Of a stretch of 64,000 nt of DNA, positions 46,098 through 54,660 are shown piece after piece. The notes under the pieces were generated by a model. That model had not been told where the DNA came from. It ran no database searches and saw only the letters and a program-made list of their open reading frames with translations. The stretch lies in the NCBI GenBank assembly GCA_001184205.1, contig LBMP01000007.1, forward strand, positions 186,001 through 250,000. The letters run 5' to 3'. Every line of letters starts with the position of its first letter. Position 1 is the stretch's first letter. A program made the position numbers and the translations under genes. The stretch comes from Desulfocarbo indianensis. Lineage in GTDB: Bacteria > Desulfobacterota > Desulfarculia > Desulfarculales > Desulfarculaceae.

Positions 46098-46122
46098 AAC
46101 GGAGCCCCCCAAGGGCTCCGTT
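46098..46122 (+). terminator. Hairpin after the LpoA-like gene
   Basis: AACGGAGCCC (46098-46107) pairs with GGGCTCCGTT (46113-46122). No T-run follows, but the position (49 bp past the stop) suits a terminator. Confidence 0.55.
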
Positions 46123-46149
46123 CAGCTTGATGACAAAGCCGAGCTGGCC

Positions 46150-46272
46150 AGGCTGCTCGGAAAGCCCCAGATGCCAGGCGCGAGTAAAAGGCTGGAACGA
46201 AGCGTAGCTGGACCTACGTGAGTTTCAGCCTTTTCCGCAGCAACGACGCAGATGGGGCTTTATCAGCAGCCT
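46150..46272. repeat. MITE/REP-like inverted-repeat element
   Basis: Ends 46150-46171 (AGGCTGCTCGGAAAGCCCCA..) and 46251-46272 are inverted repeats matching at 17 of 22 positions. Between them, AAAAGGCTG (46186-46194) pairs with CAGCCTTTT (46226-46234), enclosing CGTAG/CTACG. No coding capacity exists. It lies between the convergent LpoA-like and queC genes. The structure resembles the small palindromic repeats dispersed in deltaproteobacterial genomes. Confidence 0.6.
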
Positions 46273-46286
46273 GCGTTCTTCTTTGC

Positions 46287-46982
46287 TCAGGCGTAGGGCA
46301 GGGGGTCCTTGAGGCCGGCCTCCGCAAAGCCCTTGAGGCGCAGGAGGCAGGAATCGCATTGCCCGCAGGCCAGGCCCGGGGGCGTGGGGTCGTAGCAGGA
46401 ATGGGTCAAGCCGTAATCCAGGCCCAGCTCCGCGCCCTTGGCGATGATCTGGGCCTTGCTCAGTTTGATGAGCGGGGTGTGGATCTTGAAATCGGTTCCT
46501 TCTTCCGCGCCCAGGCGGGTGGCCAGCCTGGCCAGGCGCTCGAAGGCCTGGATGAATTCCGGGCGGCAATCAGGATAGCCTGAGTAATCCACCGCGTTGA
46601 CCCCGATGAAAATATCGGAGCATTGCAGGGTTTCGGCCCAGGCCAGGGCCAGGGAGAGAAAAAGGGTGTTGCGCGCCGGCACATAGGTGATGGGCACGCC
46701 CTGGGCCATGGCTTGCGGCTCACGTCCCTTGGGCACCTCCAGATCGGCGGTCAGGGCCGAGCCGCCGATGGGGCGCAGGTCCACCCGCAGGATGAGGTGC
46801 TGCGCCGCGCCCAAGGCGCGGGCCACCCTCTGGGAGGCGGCCAGTTCCACCTGGTGGCGCTGGCCGTAATCAAAGCTCAGGGCGTAAACCGCAAAACCCT
46901 GCTCCTGGGCCATGGCCAGGCAGGTGCTGGAATCCAGGCCGCCGCTCAACAACACAATCGCCTTGGGTTTGGCGGGAGGCAT
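46287..46982 (-). CDS. queC: 7-cyano-7-deazaguanine synthase
   Basis: The 231-residue PP-loop enzyme makes preQ0 from carboxydeazaguanine, ammonia and ATP for queuosine. Motifs are [51 protein letters not shown] and the four-Cys zinc site [23 protein letters not shown] lies upstream of the ATG. No other queuosine gene or preQ1 riboswitch is seen nearby. Confidence 0.96.
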   Translation of the reverse strand: MPPAKPKAIVLLSGGLDSSTCLAMAQEQGFAVYALSFDYGQRHQVELAASQRVARALGAAQHLILRVDLRPIGGSALTADLEVPKGREPQAMAQGVPITYVPARNTLFLSLALAWAETLQCSDIFIGVNAVDYSGYPDCRPEFIQAFERLARLATRLGAEEGTDFKIHTPLIKLSKAQIIAKGAELGLDYGLTHSCYDPTPPGLACGQCDSCLLRLKGFAEAGLKDPLPYA

Positions 46983-47254
46983 CGGCTTCTCCTGTGAAGA
47001 TCATTATATATAACCGGCGGCGGCTCGGCTGGCCAGGGGCCAAGAAATAAAGCTGAATTGCACTATGGAAAATTTAAGGTAAAAGCTTGCCGAACAGGGG
47101 ATTAAATACTAATCTAAATAGGCAGAGTAGGCAAATACCGCAATTGTTGCGCCAAAAGGCGGCGCCAAGTTGTTTGGAACGCCTCTTGGGGGGCTCGGCA
47201 GAGAGAGCAGCCTATCAGAATCTTGTGACCGCCGCACCGTCGGGGAGTATCGCC
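46983..47254. other. Divergent promoter region between queC and perR
   Basis: A minus-strand TATAAT (complement of 47003-47008) may serve queC, without a good -35. No gene is seen. Confidence 0.35.
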
Positions 47255-47283
47255 TTGACAGGGATGCCGGGGGTTGTTATTTT
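47255..47283 (+). promoter_or_regulatory. Sigma70 promoter of the perR gene
   Basis: TTGACA at 47255 and TATTTT at 47278 are separated by 17 bp. Confidence 0.65.
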
Positions 47284-47296
47284 ATTAATAATGATT
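47282..47296. promoter_or_regulatory. Candidate PerR operator
   Basis: TTATTAATAATGATT overlaps the -10 end and start site of the perR promoter. It shares TTATTAATARTGA with the msrB upstream region (53889-53901) and ATAATGATT with the msrA box. It matches the Bacillus PerR box at about 10 of 14 positions. Confidence 0.45.
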
Positions 47297-47316
47297 CCTA
47301 TAATGGAGTTGAGGCC

Positions 47317-47724
47317 ATGCAGCCAAACACCAGGCTCAGGATGACCACCCAGAGGCAGGTCATCATGGATGAGCTTAAAAGCCTGAAAACCCACCCCACC
47401 GCCGGGGAGCTATGTCAAATAGTGCGCAGGCGCCTGCCGCGCATCAGCTTGGGTACCGTGTACCGCAATCTGGAGATACTCTCCCGCCAGGGCATGATCC
47501 AAAAGCTGGATGTGGGCGGCACCGAAATGCGATTCGACGGCACCACGGAAAACCATTATCATTTACGTTGCATCGCTTGCGGCCGGGTGGCCGACGTGGA
47601 CATGGAGATTCTTCAGGACATCGAAAACCAGGTGGGCGACGCCGCCGGTTTTCAGGTGCTTGGCCATCGGCTGGAGTTCTTGGGGTATTGCCCCCAATGC
47701 CGACAGAATGGCGCGACTCATTAA
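47317..47724 (+). CDS. perR: Fur-family regulator, PerR type
   Basis: The 135-residue protein has the Fur winged helix (TTQRQVIMDELKSLKTHPTAGELCQIV) and RISLGTVYRNLEILSRQGMIQKL. Its metal/peroxide centre reads RFDGTTENHYHLRC, and structural zinc is in CIACG and CPQC. The Asp six residues before the HYH pair matches the position of the PerR-specific Asp85 of B. subtilis, rather than Fur's Glu, so peroxide sensing is favoured. ATG 47317 has GGAG at nine bases. It heads the rubrerythrin/superoxide reductase/rubredoxin cluster, probably its regulon. Confidence 0.85.
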   Translation: MQPNTRLRMTTQRQVIMDELKSLKTHPTAGELCQIVRRRLPRISLGTVYRNLEILSRQGMIQKLDVGGTEMRFDGTTENHYHLRCIACGRVADVDMEILQDIENQVGDAAGFQVLGHRLEFLGYCPQCRQNGATH

Positions 47725-47760
47725 ACACTCACTGATTCTGACAAGCGCGGAGGAGCGACA

Positions 47761-47988
47761 GTGGCAGGCAAGGCTGGCGGCGCGGACGCCGAGATCACCA
47801 AAATACTGCAAACCATGTCCAGCGACCAAGGCCCCTGGGCCAACAAGCAGATAGCCGAGAAAGCGGGCCTGGACGCCAAGGCCGTATCCAATCTCATTAG
47901 CAAGCTGAAGAAGCAAGGCCTGGTGGACAGCCCGGTCCGCTGTAAATACGCCATCACCGAAATGGGCCTGGCCGAATTAAAAAAGTAA
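47761..47988 (+). CDS. Small winged-helix DNA-binding protein
   Basis: The 75-residue protein is a single wHTH (TKILQTMSSDQGPWANKQIAEKAGLDAKAVSNLISKLKKQGLV) with the wing RCKYAITEMGLAELKK, similar to ArsR/MarR-like or Rep-type domains. The GTG start has GGAGG upstream. It lies between perR and rubrerythrin and may co-regulate them. Confidence 0.75.
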   Translation: MAGKAGGADAEITKILQTMSSDQGPWANKQIAEKAGLDAKAVSNLISKLKKQGLVDSPVRCKYAITEMGLAELKK

Positions 47989-48031
47989 GGAGGCCCTTCC
48001 TGAACCAGACGACTTGGAGGATACTAGTACC

Positions 48032-48607
48032 ATGTCCAAATGCGCAGGCACCCAGACCGAGAAAAATCTACTGACGGCGTTCGCCGGGGAATCCCAGGCG
48101 CGCAACCGCTATACCTATTGGGCCGGCAAGGCCAAAAAAGAAGGCTATGAGCAGATAGCCTTCATATTCGAGGAAACCGCCAACCAGGAAAAGGAACACG
48201 CCAAGCGTTTCTTCAAGTTCCTGCAGGGCGGCGAGCTGGAGATCGCCGCGGCGTTTCCGGCCGGGGTTATCGGCTCCACCCTGGATAACCTGAAGGCCGC
48301 CGCCGAAGGCGAGCATTACGAGCAAAGCGAGATGTACCCCAGCTTCGCCAAGGTGGCCCGCGAGGAAGGCTTCGAGGACATCGCCAAGGTGTTCGAGGCC
48401 GTGGCCGTGGCCGAGCGCTTTCACGAGAAACGTTACGTCGACTTGGCCGCCAATATCGAGGCGGGCCGCGTATTCAAGCGGGACAAGCCCACGGTTTGGC
48501 GCTGCCGCAACTGCGGATACCTGCACGAGGGCGAGGCCGCGCCGGATAAGTGTCCGGCCTGCGCCCACCCCCAGGCTCATTTCGAGCTGAAGGGCGAAAA
48601 TTGGTAG
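48032..48607 (+). CDS. rbr: Rubrerythrin
   Basis: The 191-residue peroxidase reduces H2O2 with electrons from rubredoxin. The ferritin-like diiron domain has E..ARNRYTYWAGKA, ETANQEKEHAKRFFKFL and EVAREEGFEDIAKVFEAVAVAERFHEKRY; the C-terminal rubredoxin-like domain has CRNCGYLHEG and CPACAHP. ATG 48032 has GGAGG twelve bases upstream. It is part of the perR-rbr-dfx-rub cluster. Confidence 0.97.
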   Translation: MSKCAGTQTEKNLLTAFAGESQARNRYTYWAGKAKKEGYEQIAFIFEETANQEKEHAKRFFKFLQGGELEIAAAFPAGVIGSTLDNLKAAAEGEHYEQSEMYPSFAKVAREEGFEDIAKVFEAVAVAERFHEKRYVDLAANIEAGRVFKRDKPTVWRCRNCGYLHEGEAAPDKCPACAHPQAHFELKGENW

Positions 48608-48665
48608 CCGGTCCGGCGCGCATTAAAAGCGAACCATCAGCCCTAACCGTAAGGAGGATGCTTTA

Positions 48666-49049
48666 ATGTCCAATCAGAGACTGAATGTTTATAAGTGTGG
48701 CAAGTGCGGAAATATCGTGGAAATGGTGCATGCCGGCATGGGTCAGTTGGTTTGCTGCGGTGAGCCCATGAAGCTGCAGAGTGAAAACACCCAGGATGCC
48801 GCCCAGGAAAAGCACGTCCCGGTCATCGAAAAGGTGGACGGCGGCTTCAAGGTCAAGGTGGGCAGCGTGGCGCACCCCATGGAAGAGAAGCACTATATCC
48901 AGTGGATAGAAGTCATCGCCGACGACAAGGCCTACATGGAGTTCCTCAAGCCCGGCGCGGCTCCGGAGGCCGTCTTCAAAATCGACGCCGCCAAAATCAC
49001 CGCCCGTGAATACTGTAATATCCATGGGCACTGGAAAGCCGAGGGCTAA
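48666..49049 (+). CDS. dfx: Desulfoferrodoxin (2Fe-superoxide reductase)
   Basis: The 127-residue enzyme reduces superoxide to H2O2 without making O2. The N-terminal centre I desulforedoxin fold has [12 protein letters not shown] and VCCGEPM. The centre II Fe(His)4Cys site has [22 protein letters not shown] and EYCNIHGHW. Rubredoxin, its electron donor, is encoded 60 bp downstream. Confidence 0.97.
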   Translation: MSNQRLNVYKCGKCGNIVEMVHAGMGQLVCCGEPMKLQSENTQDAAQEKHVPVIEKVDGGFKVKVGSVAHPMEEKHYIQWIEVIADDKAYMEFLKPGAAPEAVFKIDAAKITAREYCNIHGHWKAEG

Positions 49050-49109
49050 TCCTTTACATTCATAAGAGGCCCTGGAAGCGAATCCAACGAACACATAAGA
49101 GAGGCTTTC

Positions 49110-49271
49110 ATGAAAAAATACGTATGCGGCGTATGCGGTTATGTCTATGATCCGGAAAAAGGCGACTCCGAGGGCAATATCCCTCCGGGAACCGCCTTCG
49201 AGGACCTGCCCGACGATTGGACTTGTCCGGTGTGCGGGGCCTCCAAGGATCAGTTCGATCCGGAAGACTAG
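49110..49271 (+). CDS. rub: Rubredoxin
   Basis: The 53-residue protein has the classic pattern [14 protein letters not shown] ... [10 protein letters not shown], two CxxCG loops binding one iron, with LPDDW between. It carries electrons to superoxide reductase, rubrerythrin and the flavodiiron oxygen reductase. It lies 60 bp after dfx. Confidence 0.96.
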   Translation: MKKYVCGVCGYVYDPEKGDSEGNIPPGTAFEDLPDDWTCPVCGASKDQFDPED

Positions 49272-49349
49272 GCCCAAGGCGCCGGGGGCGGAGTTTTTCA
49301 GGCGGATGCTTTAATCCAGACTCCGTTCCAATCTTGAAGTTACAATGAT

Positions 49350-49387
49350 CGTCTTGGCGGATATGGCTGGCCATATCCGCCAAGACG
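49350..49387. terminator. Perfect 18-bp palindrome after rubredoxin
   Basis: CGTCTTGGCGGATATGGC and its exact complement flank a 2-nt centre (17 bp with a 4-nt loop if folded). It lies between the rubredoxin and roo genes, without a T-run. It may terminate the upstream operon or serve as an operator. Confidence 0.55.
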
Positions 49388-49478
49388 GCCTTAGGCGTTA
49401 TATTGCTTGCCCACGGGGCCCCGACCCGGGCCGCAAAAGGCTAGCCGCGGGAGCATAAGCGAATACGGGGATAATGAC

Positions 49479-50672
49479 ATGCAACCGGTAGAAGTTAAGA
49501 AAGACATCTATTGGGTGGGCGCGGTGGATTGGGATATCCGCGACTTTCATGGCTACACCACCTACCAGGGTTCCACCTACAATTCCTATTTGGTGAAAGA
49601 CCAGAAGATCGCCCTTTTCGATGGAGTGAAAAAGGGATTTGAACTGGATTTGATCCATCGGGTGCATAACCTGGGCATCAAGCCCGGAGATATCGACTAT
49701 CTGGTGGTCAATCACTTGGAGCCGGATCATTCCGGGGGCTTGCCGGAATTGATCGAGCGCCTCAAGCCGGAAAAGGTGTTATGCTCGCCCATGGGCGAAA
49801 AGGCCATGAAGGCCCATTACCACTACCAGGGCTGGCCGGTGGAGGTGGTGAAATCGGGCGACACCTTAAACCTGGGCAGCCGCACCGTGCATTTCCTGGA
49901 GACCCGCATGCTGCATTGGCCGGACAGCATGTTCTCCTATCTGGCCGAGGACAAGGTGCTGATCTCCTCGGACGCTTTCGGCCATCACTGGGCCACCAGC
50001 GAGCGCTTCGACGACCAGGTGGACCAGAATCAGCTCATGCAGCACTGCGCCAAGTACTACGCCAACATCCTGCTCCTGTATTCGCCCCTGGTGCAGAAGC
50101 TTCTGGCCAAGGTGCAGGAGATGGGCCTGCAGATCGACGTGATCTGCCCGGACCACGGCGTGATCTGGCGCAAGGACCCCATGAAGATAATCCAGGCCTA
50201 TGACCGCTGGTCCCGCCAGGAGACCGTGGACAAGGCCGTGGTGGCCTTCGGCAGCATGTGGCACAGCACCGAACTGATGGCCAAGGCCGTGGCCGACGGC
50301 TTGATCGACCAGGGCATGTCGGTGAAGCTGATGAACCTGGCCGATAACCACCGTTCGGACGTGATGACCGAGGTGCTGGACGCCAAGGTGCTGGCCATCG
50401 GTTCGGCCACCCTCAATAACGGCATGCTGCCCTGGGTGGCGGATTTCCTGCAATACATGCGGGGCCTGAAGCCCACCGGCAGACTGGCCGCGGCCTTCGG
50501 CTCCTATGGCTGGAGCGGCGAGGCCGTGAAGGAGATCACCGCCAAGCTGGAGGAGATGAAGCTGGAGCTGGTGGGCGAGGGCCTGCGCTGGCAATACGTG
50601 CCGGACCATGAAGCCCTGAAGCTCTGCCGCGAACTGGGTCAGAAGCTGGGACAGGCCGCCAAGGCCGGCTAA
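49479..50672 (+). CDS. roo: Rubredoxin:oxygen oxidoreductase (flavodiiron protein)
   Basis: The 397-residue enzyme reduces O2 to water (and possibly NO) using rubredoxin electrons. The lactamase-like diiron domain has HLEPDHSGGLPEL, ETRMLHWPDSMF, SSDAFGHHW and CPDHGVIWR. The C-terminal flavodoxin domain (VVAFGSMWHSTELMAKAVADGL) binds FMN. It follows the rbr-dfx-rub cluster and overlaps functionally with cydAB. Confidence 0.96.
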   Translation: MQPVEVKKDIYWVGAVDWDIRDFHGYTTYQGSTYNSYLVKDQKIALFDGVKKGFELDLIHRVHNLGIKPGDIDYLVVNHLEPDHSGGLPELIERLKPEKVLCSPMGEKAMKAHYHYQGWPVEVVKSGDTLNLGSRTVHFLETRMLHWPDSMFSYLAEDKVLISSDAFGHHWATSERFDDQVDQNQLMQHCAKYYANILLLYSPLVQKLLAKVQEMGLQIDVICPDHGVIWRKDPMKIIQAYDRWSRQETVDKAVVAFGSMWHSTELMAKAVADGLIDQGMSVKLMNLADNHRSDVMTEVLDAKVLAIGSATLNNGMLPWVADFLQYMRGLKPTGRLAAAFGSYGWSGEAVKEITAKLEEMKLELVGEGLRWQYVPDHEALKLCRELGQKLGQAAKAG

Positions 50673-50677
50673 GCCCC

Positions 50678-51379
50678 TTGCCCCAGGCTCTGTCAACCAG
50701 GGAGATAAAGCGCCGGGCGCGCCAGGCCCTGGCCGCCCCCGATTGGCGCGGGAGCCTGGAGGCGCTGGCCGAGGAAGCGCGCCAGACCAATAAAAACCTG
50801 ATCAACGCCTTGTTGGCCGCCCTGTCCAGCGGTGAGGATTTGCTCCGCTGGCGGGCGGTCTCTTTTTTGGGCCGCGAGGTGGCCGCCGCCGCCCGGCGGG
50901 ACCCGGAAGCCGGCCGCGAGGTGATGCGGCGCCTGGCCTGGGGGCTGAACGAGGAGTCCGGCGCGGTGGCCTGGGGAGCGCCCGAGGCCATGGGCGAGAT
51001 CATGGCCCAATGCCGGCTCCTGGCCGAGGAGTTCGCTAACCTGCTCATCAGCTACGTTTCCCACTGCCAGATAGCCCTGGATTTCGCGCCGCTCAAAGCC
51101 GGCGCGGTATGGGGCCTGGGCCGCCTGGCTGGGGCTCGGCCGGAGCTTATGCGCGAGCGCTGCGCCGAGGAACCGCTCCTGGCGCTTTCGCGGGATCCCG
51201 ACGCCCAGGTGCGCGGCCTGGCGGTTTGGGCCCTGGGCTGGCTGGCCAGCGAGAGCGCCGGGACGCGCCTGGCCCAGATGACCGGGGACCTGGCCGGGTT
51301 CAAGCTGTTCGATGGCGAAGAATTGCGCGCGGTGCAGGTGGGCCAAGCGGCCAAGGAGGCCTTGGGGCGCTTCGGATAA
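50678..51379 (+). CDS. HEAT-repeat protein (DVU0298-like)
   Basis: The 233-residue all-helical protein shows HEAT-like repeats (for example LLRWRAVSFLGREVAAAARR and VRGLAVWALGWLA). It resembles an uncharacterised Desulfovibrio family known as DVU0298. The TTG start at 50678 is uncertain, as no strong ribosome binding site is visible. It lies 5 bp after roo and is probably co-transcribed. Protein-protein interaction is likely; the partner is unknown. Confidence 0.7.
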   Translation: MPQALSTREIKRRARQALAAPDWRGSLEALAEEARQTNKNLINALLAALSSGEDLLRWRAVSFLGREVAAAARRDPEAGREVMRRLAWGLNEESGAVAWGAPEAMGEIMAQCRLLAEEFANLLISYVSHCQIALDFAPLKAGAVWGLGRLAGARPELMRERCAEEPLLALSRDPDAQVRGLAVWALGWLASESAGTRLAQMTGDLAGFKLFDGEELRAVQVGQAAKEALGRFG

Positions 51380-51403
51380 CCAAGCGGAAAATGAGGGGGC
51401 GAC

Positions 51404-51889
51404 ATGAAAACGCCGGGTCAATGGATCACGGTTCTGGCGGCGTTGTTGGCCGGATTGGCGGGCGGCGGCTTGTCCAACTGGTGGCTGGGCGGCGTGGCTT
51501 CGGCCGATGTGCAAAGCGATCTGAAGGCCCGTTCCCTGACCATCGTGGACCAACAAGGCAGGGAGCGCTTGTATCTGGGGGTTCCCCAGGGAGCGGTGGT
51601 GATCCAGGCCAAGCGCGCCGACGGCGTCAAGGGCTTTGGGCTCAACCTGGACGACAAGACCGGTCCCGATCTCATGCTGCTGGACGGCAAGGGGCGGATC
51701 GGACTCCAACTGGGCCTGGATTCCCACGGACCCAGTCTGGTTCTGTATACCTCGGAAGGAATGCAAGGCGTTGCCATGGAAGTCTCCGAGGGCGTATTGC
51801 CGAGGCTGGGCCTGTACGCCACCGCCTCGTACAAGCCACGAATCGTGATCCGGGACGCCGGCAACACGGTTCTTTTCCGGGCTCCCTGA
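51404..51889 (+). CDS. Membrane-anchored or exported protein with beta-repeat
   Basis: The 161-residue protein has an N-terminal hydrophobic segment (WITVLAALLAGLAGGGLSNWWLG). A series of short repeats around D..GR..L.L or G..L.L follows (IVDQQGRERLYLGV, LLDGKGRIGLQLGL, IRDAGNTVLFRAP), probably a beta-solenoid or propeller-like domain. No family is recognised. GGGGG precedes the ATG. It is the last gene of the roo unit. Confidence 0.65.
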   Translation: MKTPGQWITVLAALLAGLAGGGLSNWWLGGVASADVQSDLKARSLTIVDQQGRERLYLGVPQGAVVIQAKRADGVKGFGLNLDDKTGPDLMLLDGKGRIGLQLGLDSHGPSLVLYTSEGMQGVAMEVSEGVLPRLGLYATASYKPRIVIRDAGNTVLFRAP

Positions 51890-51951
51890 GGGGGCTTGCC
51901 GGGATGCCGTCAAATATTTTTAGCGTTACTGGAAAAATATGACCATTCAGG

Positions 51952-51979
51952 TTGACAAGAATGGGGGGCAGGGTATTAT
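51952..51979 (+). promoter_or_regulatory. Sigma70 promoter of the RRM gene
   Basis: TTGACA at 51952 and TATTAT at 51974 are separated by 16 bp. The predicted leader is about 145 nt. Confidence 0.65.
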
Positions 51980-52079
51980 ATTGTAGTGCCAATTAGCCTG
52001 TATCCTGCATCAGCATCCAGGGCGCATGCCGCGCCACGACCAAGATTGCAATACAATGGCTCGTTGGAACAAGGTTGCA

Positions 52080-52115
52080 CTCCAGCCTTGGGCTGGAGAT
52101 TGGTTTATTTTTTTT
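52080..52115 (+). promoter_or_regulatory. Leader hairpin with U-tract before the RRM gene
   Basis: CTCCAGCC (52080-52087) and GGCTGGAG (52091-52098) form an 8-bp stem with a 3-nt loop. A U8 tract (52108-52115) follows, then the ribosome-binding GGAG at 52118. It may be an attenuator or a temperature- or protein-responsive switch. Confidence 0.5.
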
Positions 52116-52129
52116 CCGGAGTGTGTTTT

Positions 52130-52405
52130 GTGAGCAAGAATATCTATGTGGGTAACCTGCCCTGGAGCGCCGACGACGCCGCTCTTTCCGAAATTTTTAG
52201 CCGTCACGGCGAGGTGATTTCCGCTAGGGTCATCACCGACCGCGACACCGGCCGTTCCCGGGGCTTCGGCTTCGTGGAGATGGATTCGGCTTCGGCCGAC
52301 ACCGCCATCAACGCGTTGAACGGCGCAGACATGGACGGCCGCGCCTTGCGGGTAAATGAGGCCCAGGAGCGCAAGGATAACCGCCGCAGCAACAACCGGT
52401 GGTAG
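52130..52405 (+). CDS. RRM-domain RNA-binding protein
   Basis: The 91-residue protein has RNP2 IYVGNLPW and RNP1 RGFGFVEM, a single RRM like the cold-induced Rbp proteins of cyanobacteria and proteobacteria. It binds single-stranded RNA. GTG 52130 has GGAG at eight bases. A strong terminator follows, and an RhlE-type helicase gene is next, suggesting shared cold-shock or RNA-remodelling function. Confidence 0.92.
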   Translation: MSKNIYVGNLPWSADDAALSEIFSRHGEVISARVITDRDTGRSRGFGFVEMDSASADTAINALNGADMDGRALRVNEAQERKDNRRSNNRW

Positions 52406-52436
52406 GCCCACAGCCTCGCATTTGAAAAGCTAGGCC

Positions 52437-52475
52437 AAAGACCCCGCCCCGGGTTCAGCCCGGGGCGGGGTCTTT
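52437..52475 (+). terminator. Strong Rho-independent terminator
   Basis: AAAGACCCCGCCCCGGG pairs with its exact complement around a 5-nt loop (ttcag) and ends in TTT. Confidence 0.9.
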
Positions 52476-52551
52476 ATGAACCGGGCCCCACGGCCTTTGC
52501 CCCGCCTAAATCCATAAGGCCGACCGTTATTAAAAAAGGAATTACAAGTTT

Positions 52552-53787
52552 TTGAACTCGTTTAATCAGCTCCAGCTGTTGGAGCCCCTACAGCGCGCCG
52601 TGAGCGAGCTGGGTTATCAAAGCCCCACGCCCATTCAGGCCCAGGCCATTCCCCATCTCATAAAGGGCCGCGACCTTCTAGGCTGCGCCCAAACCGGCAC
52701 CGGCAAGACCGCGGCTTTCGCCCTGCCCATACTGCAACGTTTGACCTTGAGCCAGCGGCGGCCCAAGCCGCGTAAAGCGCGCTGCCTGGTTCTCACTCCC
52801 ACCCGCGAGCTGGCCCTGCAAATAGCCGACAGCTTCAGGGCCTATGGCCGCTACCTGCGCTTGAGCATGGCCGTGGTGTACGGCGGGGTGGGACAATCCC
52901 CCCAGGTAAGGGCCTGCGCACGCGGGGTTGACGTGCTGGTGGCCACGCCGGGCCGTTTGTTGGACCTTATGGGACAGGGGCATATCCATCTGGATAAGCT
53001 GGAAATATTTGTTTTGGATGAAGCCGACCGCATGTTGGACATGGGCTTCTTGCCGGACATAAAAAAAGTAATCGGCCAACTCCCCGCCCAAAGACAGACG
53101 CTGTTTTTTTCCGCCACCATGCCGGCCAGCATCGCCCAGTTGGCTGGCGGCATGCTGACGGAGCCCGTCAAGGTGACGGTGACGCCGGCCGCCACTCCGG
53201 TGGAAAGCATAGACCAGCAGGTGTTTTTCGTGGCCCAATCCGACAAGCGCGCCCTGTTGGGGTTTCTGCTCAAAAGCTCGGAGGTGGCGCGGGTCCTGGT
53301 CTTCACCCGCACCAAACACGGCGCCGACCGGGTGGTGAGGCAATTGGGCCAGATTCAGGTGCAAGCCGAGGCGATTCACGGCAACAAATCCCAGAACGCC
53401 CGCCAGGCGGCCTTGCAAAAATTCCGCAGCGGACGCGCCAGGGTTTTGGTGGCCACCGACATAGCGGCGCGGGGCATTGACGTGGAAGGCATCAGCCACG
53501 TTATCAATTACGACCTGCCCAACGAGCCCGAATGTTACGTGCACCGCATCGGCCGCACCGGCCGCGCCATGGCAAAAGGCGTGGCCATCTCATTTTGCGA
53601 CGCCGCGGAAAGGACCACCTTGCGGGATATCGAGAGGCTGATACGCAAGGCCGTGCCCGTGGTGAAAGATCATCCTTACCAGATGGCGCCTCCCAGCCAG
53701 CCCCGGCAAGACAAGAAGGGCTTCAACCGAGGCAAAAAGAGCCGGAGCAATTGGCGTCACGCCCACGGAGCCCGTACCGCCGCCTAA
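52552..53787 (+). CDS. rhlE: DEAD-box ATP-dependent RNA helicase, RhlE type
   Basis: The 411-residue helicase has the Q-motif region [67 protein letters not shown] and [10 protein letters not shown] basic C-terminal tail ([14 protein letters not shown]) may bind RNA. TTG 52552 with AAGGAA upstream is the likely start. It follows the RRM gene. Confidence 0.94.
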   Translation: MNSFNQLQLLEPLQRAVSELGYQSPTPIQAQAIPHLIKGRDLLGCAQTGTGKTAAFALPILQRLTLSQRRPKPRKARCLVLTPTRELALQIADSFRAYGRYLRLSMAVVYGGVGQSPQVRACARGVDVLVATPGRLLDLMGQGHIHLDKLEIFVLDEADRMLDMGFLPDIKKVIGQLPAQRQTLFFSATMPASIAQLAGGMLTEPVKVTVTPAATPVESIDQQVFFVAQSDKRALLGFLLKSSEVARVLVFTRTKHGADRVVRQLGQIQVQAEAIHGNKSQNARQAALQKFRSGRARVLVATDIAARGIDVEGISHVINYDLPNEPECYVHRIGRTGRAMAKGVAISFCDAAERTTLRDIERLIRKAVPVVKDHPYQMAPPSQPRQDKKGFNRGKKSRSNWRHAHGARTAA

Positions 53788-53815
53788 TATTTGCCTTGGA
53801 TCATGGAATTTCTTC

Positions 53816-53844
53816 GCCGCCGGCCTCGGACAGGGGCCGGCGGC
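53816..53844 (+). terminator. Terminator after rhlE
   Basis: GCCGCCGGCC/GGCCGGCGGC, 10-bp stem, with a 9-nt loop, followed by TCCATTTT. Confidence 0.65.
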
Positions 53845-53888
53845 TCCATTTTGGCTTCACCCTGGCATTTCCAGGGAGAATGCATATC

Positions 53889-53901
53889 TTATTAATAGTG
53901 A
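53889..53901. promoter_or_regulatory. Candidate operator upstream of msrB
   Basis: TTATTAATAGTGA differs from the perR upstream motif TTATTAATAATGA at one position. Confidence 0.4.
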
Positions 53902-53955
53902 AACAAGGCCGTGGCCGAGAAGGCCGGGATCATTCTAACAAGAGAGGTTCAAGGC

Positions 53956-54522
53956 ATGCGCGTTTGGTTTTTGGGGTTGCTAGCGGTTTTCATGGTGATG
54001 GCAAGCATCAGCCTGGCCAGAGCGGAAGAGCCGGGGGAGCAAGGATTGGTGAAAATGAGCGCGGCGCAGGAAAAATCTTGGGAAAGCTATGAAAAGCCCG
54101 ATGCGGCCAACTTGAGGTCCGGGTTGACGCCCCTGCAATACCAGGTGACCCAGGAGGAGGGCACGGAGCCGCCCTTCAATAACCAGTATTGGGAAAACAA
54201 GCGGGAAGGCCTTTACGTTGACCTGCTTTCCGGCGAACCCCTGTTCAGTTCCACCGACAAGTACGATTCCGGCACGGGCTGGCCCAGCTTCAGCAAGCCC
54301 CTGGAGCCGGGCAACCTGGTGGAAAAGGAAGACCGCCGCCTTTTCGCCACGCGCATCGAGGTGCGCAGCAAGCACGGCGATAACCACCTGGGCCACGTGT
54401 TCAGCGACGGCCCGCCGCCCACCGGCTTGCGCTATTGCATGAATTCCGCGGCGCTGCGCTTCATCCCCCGCGAGGATTTGGCCAAGGAAGGCTATGGCCA
54501 ATATCTGAAGCTGTTCGAATAA
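53956..54522 (+). CDS. msrB: Peptide methionine sulfoxide reductase B, exported
   Basis: The 188-residue MsrB reduces methionine-R-sulfoxide. Motifs are [30 protein letters not shown] and [11 protein letters not shown] with the catalytic Cys. The zinc-binding CxxC pairs common in MsrB are missing. A signal peptide ([23 protein letters not shown]) indicates export and fixes the start. With exported MsrA it would cover both sulfoxide isomers in the periplasm. Confidence 0.93.
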   Translation: MRVWFLGLLAVFMVMASISLARAEEPGEQGLVKMSAAQEKSWESYEKPDAANLRSGLTPLQYQVTQEEGTEPPFNNQYWENKREGLYVDLLSGEPLFSSTDKYDSGTGWPSFSKPLEPGNLVEKEDRRLFATRIEVRSKHGDNHLGHVFSDGPPPTGLRYCMNSAALRFIPREDLAKEGYGQYLKLFE

Positions 54523-54587
54523 TCCGCGCGCCGCCCCGGGCGCGCACCACCCTCCAGAGTCCCTTTCTTTTTTAGGAATTATTTTTG

Positions 54588-54616
54588 TTGACGGGGGAGA
54601 TGGCCATGCGTATAAA
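54588..54616 (+). promoter_or_regulatory. Promoter of the Rrf2 regulator gene
   Basis: TTGACG at 54588 and TATAAA at 54611 are separated by 17 bp. Confidence 0.65.
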
Positions 54617-54660
54617 ATAAGACAATGTTAATCCACATTATCTCCAATGGCGGAGGGCGC

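Noticed and set aside
46983-47060. preQ1 riboswitch upstream of queC
   Set aside because: No preQ1-type fold or A-rich tail near the queC start was visible.
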